Below, in pieces: positions 14,463 to 17,298 of a DNA stretch of 17,298 nt. The translations under genes and the position numbers were made by a program. Source of the DNA: Limiplasma pullistercoris (lineage in GTDB: Bacteria; Bacillota; Clostridia; Christensenellales; Aristaeellaceae); NCBI GenBank assembly GCA_018715165.1, contig DVMC01000070.1, positions 1 to 17,298 on the forward strand, given 5' to 3'. Every line of letters starts with the position of its first letter. Positions within the stretch are counted from its first letter, which is position 1. Under the pieces are notes generated by a model that worked only from the letters and a program-made list of their open reading frames with translations, was not told the origin of the DNA and did no database searches.

Positions 14463-14504
14463 GACAATCAGCCGGGCAGTGGGACGCTGCTCGGCTGAAT
14501 TGTC
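14463..14504 (+). terminator. Inverted repeat after the tnpV unit, possible terminator
   Basis: GACAATCAGCCGGGCAG (14463-14479) and its near reverse complement (14487-14504) form a stem of about 17 bp with one bulge and one G-T wobble around a 7-base loop. It starts 17 bases after the second gene stop. The downstream T run is poor (ATTGTCATT lies within or just after the stem), so termination is likely but not typical. Confidence 0.6.
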
Positions 14505-14620
14505 ATTAGCAGGTGTGCTAATTAAACTGTAAATGGTCAAGCAAGTTCGATAGACAAATCGCAAGGCCCATATAATCATACTATTTGGTTGGCTTCCAAT
14601 TATTAAGTACTAAAAGAATT
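14505..14620. other. AT-rich spacer; no gene recognised
   Basis: The spacer separates the plus-strand tnpV unit from the convergent minus-strand genes. It is AT-rich and has stops in all frames. No clear terminator for the gene ending at 14621 is seen. It may contain the right boundary of a tnpV-carrying insertion, but I see no terminal repeat. Confidence 0.35.
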
Positions 14621-15178
14621 TCAGGGCGTTACATCAACAAGTTCTTTCAACCGACCGACATTCCTAAATATGTAGGCCGGATACGCATCCGGAAACTTTG
14701 TTTCCATAGCACTAAATACACCATCCCATTGTTCTTGGAAGTGTTCGGTTACCAAATCATTGATCCTTTCGTTGCTCAGGTATGTGTCGTCAAATCCATC
14801 GGCGCATTTTATTTTTTCAAGAATACGATTTAGTAAGAATCTATTGCCATGAACAAGAACCAACCTTCTGCGGCCAGTAGTAGTTGCCTCATGCTGTTTA
14901 AGAAGTCGATCCACCGCACGGAGAACTTGAACGCCGTTATACACCGAGAAACTATCCTGTTTGATAAATGCTTGGATTTCCTTTACACTGGCAAAATCCC
15001 GTTCATCCCCGGTAAGGTAGCGCACCGTGTCCTGCCATTGAGACAGCGGGTAGCTGTTCTCATCCATCCGGCACAGGTCCAAAAGGGCCGCCCGCCGCAG
15101 GATAGGCGAAAGATTTAAGTCGGAGATGAAACAGCCATGCCGGGCCGCCAGTATGTCCAGCAGGTGCAGTTCACTCAT
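14621..15178 (-). CDS. Protein of unknown function (185 residues)
   Basis: I do not recognise this protein. It is a soluble, probably helical protein with no signal peptide or membrane segment. It starts MSELHLLDILAARHGCFISD. The middle has a segment with two basic stretches (about residues 88-115, including LLKQHEATTTGRRRLVLVHG). The end is acidic and aromatic (NDLVTEHFQEQWDGVFSAM). Its start overlaps the stop of the 80-residue gene by 8 bases, so the pair is translationally coupled and likely works together. The last third is encoded by AT-richer DNA than the first two thirds. That could mean that the 3' end was replaced when neighbouring DNA was inserted, which may make this version a truncated or chimeric one. 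Confidence 0.75.
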   Translation of the reverse strand: MSELHLLDILAARHGCFISDLNLSPILRRAALLDLCRMDENSYPLSQWQDTVRYLTGDERDFASVKEIQAFIKQDSFSVYNGVQVLRAVDRLLKQHEATTTGRRRLVLVHGNRFLLNRILEKIKCADGFDDTYLSNERINDLVTEHFQEQWDGVFSAMETKFPDAYPAYIFRNVGRLKELVDVTP

Positions 15179-15413
15179 GGCCGCACCTGCTTTCTTCGGC
15201 TTCTTTCAGCAATTCCTCCACCAGCCTGCCGCTGCGGACTTTATTCCGGTCTGCCAGCACCTTGTTCTGGACGCACAGCACCGCCCGGATGTTGGGAACG
15301 GTAATGCCGGGGATCTCCACCATCTCCTCCGGGGTGATGGTGAGAAGCTGCACCGGGGAATAACCAGCCTGGGCGAATATGCGGAACAGCCGTTGTTCAA
15401 ATCGTTCTTTCAT
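15171..15413 (-). CDS. Small protein with a helix-hairpin-helix-like motif (80 residues)
   Basis: The central segment LLTITPEEMVEIPGITVPNI, followed by RAVLCVQNKVL, has the pattern of a helix-hairpin-helix (two helices around IPGI), a fold that often contacts DNA. Flanking parts are charged and helical (MKERFEQRLFRIFAQAG at the start, VEELLKEAEES near the end). The ATG at 15413 is preceded by AAAGGAG at 8 bases on the minus strand. It overlaps the next gene by 8 bases. It lies behind the terminator at 15443-15471, so it needs its own promoter or read-through. The helix-hairpin-helix call is by motif only; the family is not identified. Confidence 0.72.
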   Translation of the reverse strand: MKERFEQRLFRIFAQAGYSPVQLLTITPEEMVEIPGITVPNIRAVLCVQNKVLADRNKVRSGRLVEELLKEAEESRCGHE

Positions 15414-15442
15414 CTGCTAAGCTCCTTTCTTTTTTGGTATGT

Positions 15443-15471
15443 AAAAGGGGCGGCCCCGCATGGCCGCCCCT
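15443..15471 (-). terminator. Terminator after the 29-residue membrane protein gene
   Basis: A perfect 10-bp stem, AGGGGCGGCC with GGCCGCCCCT (15446-15455 and 15462-15471), is followed on the minus strand by TTTT. It starts 6 bases after the stop of the small membrane-protein gene and ends the Cna-B transcript. Confidence 0.88.
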
Positions 15472-15477
15472 GGCTGG

Positions 15478-15567
15478 TTACTTCTTCCGGCTTCTGACTT
15501 TCAGGAAGATCAGGCCGCCGATGATGAATACCACCAGCGCAATGGCAATGATCGTTTTCAGTTCCAT
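15478..15567 (-). CDS. 29-residue single-pass membrane protein
   Basis: The frame reads MELKTIIAIALVVFIIGGLI then FLKVRSRKK and stops with TAA. Residues 5-22 form one hydrophobic helix and the tail is strongly basic, predicting a C-terminus in the cytoplasm. AGGAGG (15577-15582) sits 9 bases before the ATG, which makes it very likely to be translated. It lies 35 bases after the Cna-B surface protein on the same strand and is followed at once by a terminator, so it is the last gene of that unit. It lacks a cleavage site. A role with the surface protein, for example in its export or assembly, is conceivable, but nothing in the sequence proves it. Confidence 0.82.
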   Translation of the reverse strand: MELKTIIAIALVVFIIGGLIFLKVRSRKK

Positions 15568-15602
15568 AAAATCATTCCTCCTAACACAGAATCAAGCCGC
15601 AG

Positions 15603-17298
15603 TTATTTCACGGTGTTTTTGCCCTTCTTACGCTTGCCCACATAGGCCGCAACACCCAGGGTAGCAGCGCCCATAGCAGATACGCCCATCAGAGCCGCCC
15701 ACAGCCAGGGCTTGCTGTCGTCGCCGGTTTTCGGGGTGTCGCGCAGCTCGTTGTGCATTTCCGCCACGGTGGTCTTATCCGCAAAAATCGTCACCGTCTT
15801 ATCCGCAGGCAGCACATAGTTGGCGCTGGCCCCATCCGACACCTCGGACACGGTGTAATCGCCCACGCGCAGGCCCTCGATGAAGATTTCACCGTTTTTA
15901 TCAGTTTTGAAGGTCTGGTCGTAGCCGTTGGCCCCGGTCACGCGGAAGGAGAAGCCCTCCACATTTCCGTCGCTGGATGTCTTTTCAATCCGCAGGGAAC
16001 CAGTCTGGGCCATGTTAGTGAAGCCAATCCCTGCCTCGTTCTCTACATCGTAAATCTTGCCGTTCTCGGTGATCTCCACATAGTAGGCGTTTTCATCCAG
16101 CAAGAAGCCCTCCGGCGCTTTGGTTTCCTTTACGAACACGCCTCCGTAGAGGATGTGGGACATCTCGTAAATGCCGGTGCTGGTTTCCTCCAGCTTGCCC
16201 AGCAGCTCATCGCCCTCGGCCAGTTCTTTGTTGCCGTTGGTGTCGCGGTACACCTCGAACTCGGCCCCGGTGAGCTTGTTGTCGGGATAATCCTTATCCA
16301 CCTTCGTCAAACGCAGGTCGCCGTACACGCGCTCATTGGCAAGGGAGATTTCCACAACCTGCCCATCTTCCTCCACGGTAACGGGGATCACTTCATCGGA
16401 GAGGATGAACCCTTCCGGGCTTTCCAGCTCTTTCAGCACCCAATTCCCGTAAGGTACACCCGCGAAAGAGAAGCTGCCATCCTCCGCTGAGGTGGCGGTG
16501 GCAAGAGCATTTTCGGCGGTAAACTCAGTTTCGTCGCTCTTAAAGAGGCCAATCACAGCCCCGCCCAGGCCCGTGCTGTTCTCATCGGTTTTGAGGCCCT
16601 TGATTTCGCCGCGGATTAGCTCGTTGGTGACAGCCTCGCCATCATTGGCGGAAATCTCTACCACGGCAACGGAAGGCCCGCCGTACTCAAAGGTGAACGG
16701 GAAGGTTTCGCCGTTCAGCAGGTAATGGCTGTCAGTGGACAGCTCCTTCAGGTAGAAGCTGCCGAAAGGCAAGTCGGTGCTGCAAACGGCCTGGCCGTTC
16801 TCATTCACAGAAACGATTTCCAGAAGCCCGTCTGCCGGAATCACGGAACCATCCGCTGCGGTGATGTCATCCTGGGCATAGAGGCCGAAGGTCACGGCGG
16901 AGATCTCGCCATTCATGCCAATGCCAAAGGTTTCATCCTGCTCCAGCACCTTGTCCAGCGAAACGAGGGCTTTCTGGCGCTGGTTATAGAAGCTGGCAGA
17001 GGTTTCGGTGACTTCCACCTCCTGGCCTGCGTACACCAGCTCCACGTTGGTGATGTTCTCGCCGGTATCCACCATGCCGTGAGGGAACTGGGTTTCCTTT
17101 ACCTGGAACTTGCCCAGGTAGAGGGGCTGGCTCTGGGCCGTCCCGTCCTCGCCGGTGGTGATGGTGTCCACTACCTCGCCCGCAGAATAGCGCAGGGTGC
17201 CGTCCAGGGTGTAGACGTCCTCCAGGGCGGTGATTTCAAACACCGCACCGGGCAGGCCCTGCACCTCATACACCGGCTGGTAAACGCCCTCGTTTTCT
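15603..17298 (-). CDS. Cna-B repeat surface protein with sortase signal (SpaA-like), 5' end outside window
   Basis: The frame stays open to the right edge, so the N-terminus and signal peptide are missing; about 564 residues are visible. Numbering from the GTG at 17273, five Cna-B-type domains follow one another, with starts near residues 1 (incomplete), 101, 222, 318 and 426. Most keep the isopeptide triad: lysine in the first strand (K108, K228, K324, K431), glutamate in a KET/KEL/SEV motif, and a final asparagine (N97, N217, N313, N420, N508). Such domains form stable stalks of pilins and adhesins. The C-terminus has TPKTG (513-517), a hydrophobic helix (about 523-545) and a KRKKGK tail, so a sortase would attach it to the cell wall. 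A GTG start at 17273 is unlikely because it is inside a domain. It could be a pilin backbone or an adhesin. Confidence 0.93.
   Translation of the reverse strand, partial: ENEGVYQPVYEVQGLPGAVFEITALEDVYTLDGTLRYSAGEVVDTITTGEDGTAQSQPLYLGKFQVKETQFPHGMVDTGENITNVELVYAGQEVEVTETSASFYNQRQKALVSLDKVLEQDETFGIGMNGEISAVTFGLYAQDDITAADGSVIPADGLLEIVSVNENGQAVCSTDLPFGSFYLKELSTDSHYLLNGETFPFTFEYGGPSVAVVEISANDGEAVTNELIRGEIKGLKTDENSTGLGGAVIGLFKSDETEFTAENALATATSAEDGSFSFAGVPYGNWVLKELESPEGFILSDEVIPVTVEEDGQVVEISLANERVYGDLRLTKVDKDYPDNKLTGAEFEVYRDTNGNKELAEGDELLGKLEETSTGIYEMSHILYGGVFVKETKAPEGFLLDENAYYVEITENGKIYDVENEAGIGFTNMAQTGSLRIEKTSSDGNVEGFSFRVTGANGYDQTFKTDKNGEIFIEGLRVGDYTVSEVSDGASANYVLPADKTVTIFADKTTVAEMHNELRDTPKTGDDSKPWLWAALMGVSAMGAATLGVAAYVGKRKKGKNTVK

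Noticed and set aside
13500..17298. CRISPR array or clear anti-phage system
   Set aside because: No regularly spaced repeats were seen, and no nuclease, reverse transcriptase or toxin-antitoxin signature was recognised in the genes present.

Overview
The window looks like a GC-rich chromosome of an anaerobic gut-type Clostridium relative (Bacillota, Clostridia). The clues are low-GC-type -10/-35 promoters and strong GGAGG ribosome-binding sites in GC-rich DNA, a giant 2-hydroxyacyl-CoA-dehydratase activase-like protein, and mobile DNA with TnpV and Cna-B/LPXTG-type genes. I infer this from gene content and cannot name a species.

Layout. Positions 1-262 hold the end of a tRNA array: the 3' end of a tRNA, probably Arg, then tRNA-His(GUG), tRNA-Gln(UUG) and a terminator. 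Positions 329-4615 hold a single 1428-residue ASKHA/Fe-S activase-like gene, closed by a perfect 16-bp terminator stem. Positions 4676-13418 are a hexuronate catabolic locus in three transcription units: lacI-uxaC (minus strand), uxaB-uxaA (plus, divergent from lacI) and iclR-eda-kdgK (plus). Together they encode the complete D-galacturonate route: galacturonate -> tagaturonate (UxaC) -> altronate (UxaB) -> 2-keto-3-deoxygluconate (UxaA) -> KDPG (KdgK) -> pyruvate + glyceraldehyde-3-phosphate (Eda). No transporter, no polysaccharide lyase or hydrolase, and no uxuA/uxuB mannonate branch is present here. The regulatory sites are unusually legible. Related TGTAA-N4-TTAC sites lie just downstream of both divergent promoters, and an 18-bp perfect palindrome lies just downstream of a near-consensus promoter before iclR.

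From about 13.5 kb the character changes. A minus-strand terminator with the last codons of an otherwise absent gene sits next to AT-richer DNA. This carries a TnpV gene overlapping a small DUF6809-like gene. Beyond them are minus-strand accessory genes: two overlapping small proteins of unknown role, a 29-residue membrane protein, and the 3' part of a large Cna-B-repeat surface protein with a TPKTG sorting signal, which runs off the right edge. I read this as the edge of an integrated, possibly conjugative element next to the sugar-acid locus. No integrase or relaxase is inside the window to prove it.

The metabolic genes belong to known families. The least ordinary items are the C-terminal extension on the KDPG aldolase, the paired operators, the unassigned overlapping gene pair at 14.6-15.4 kb, the 29-residue membrane protein, and the element junction. 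I see no CRISPR array and no clear new defence or biosynthetic system.
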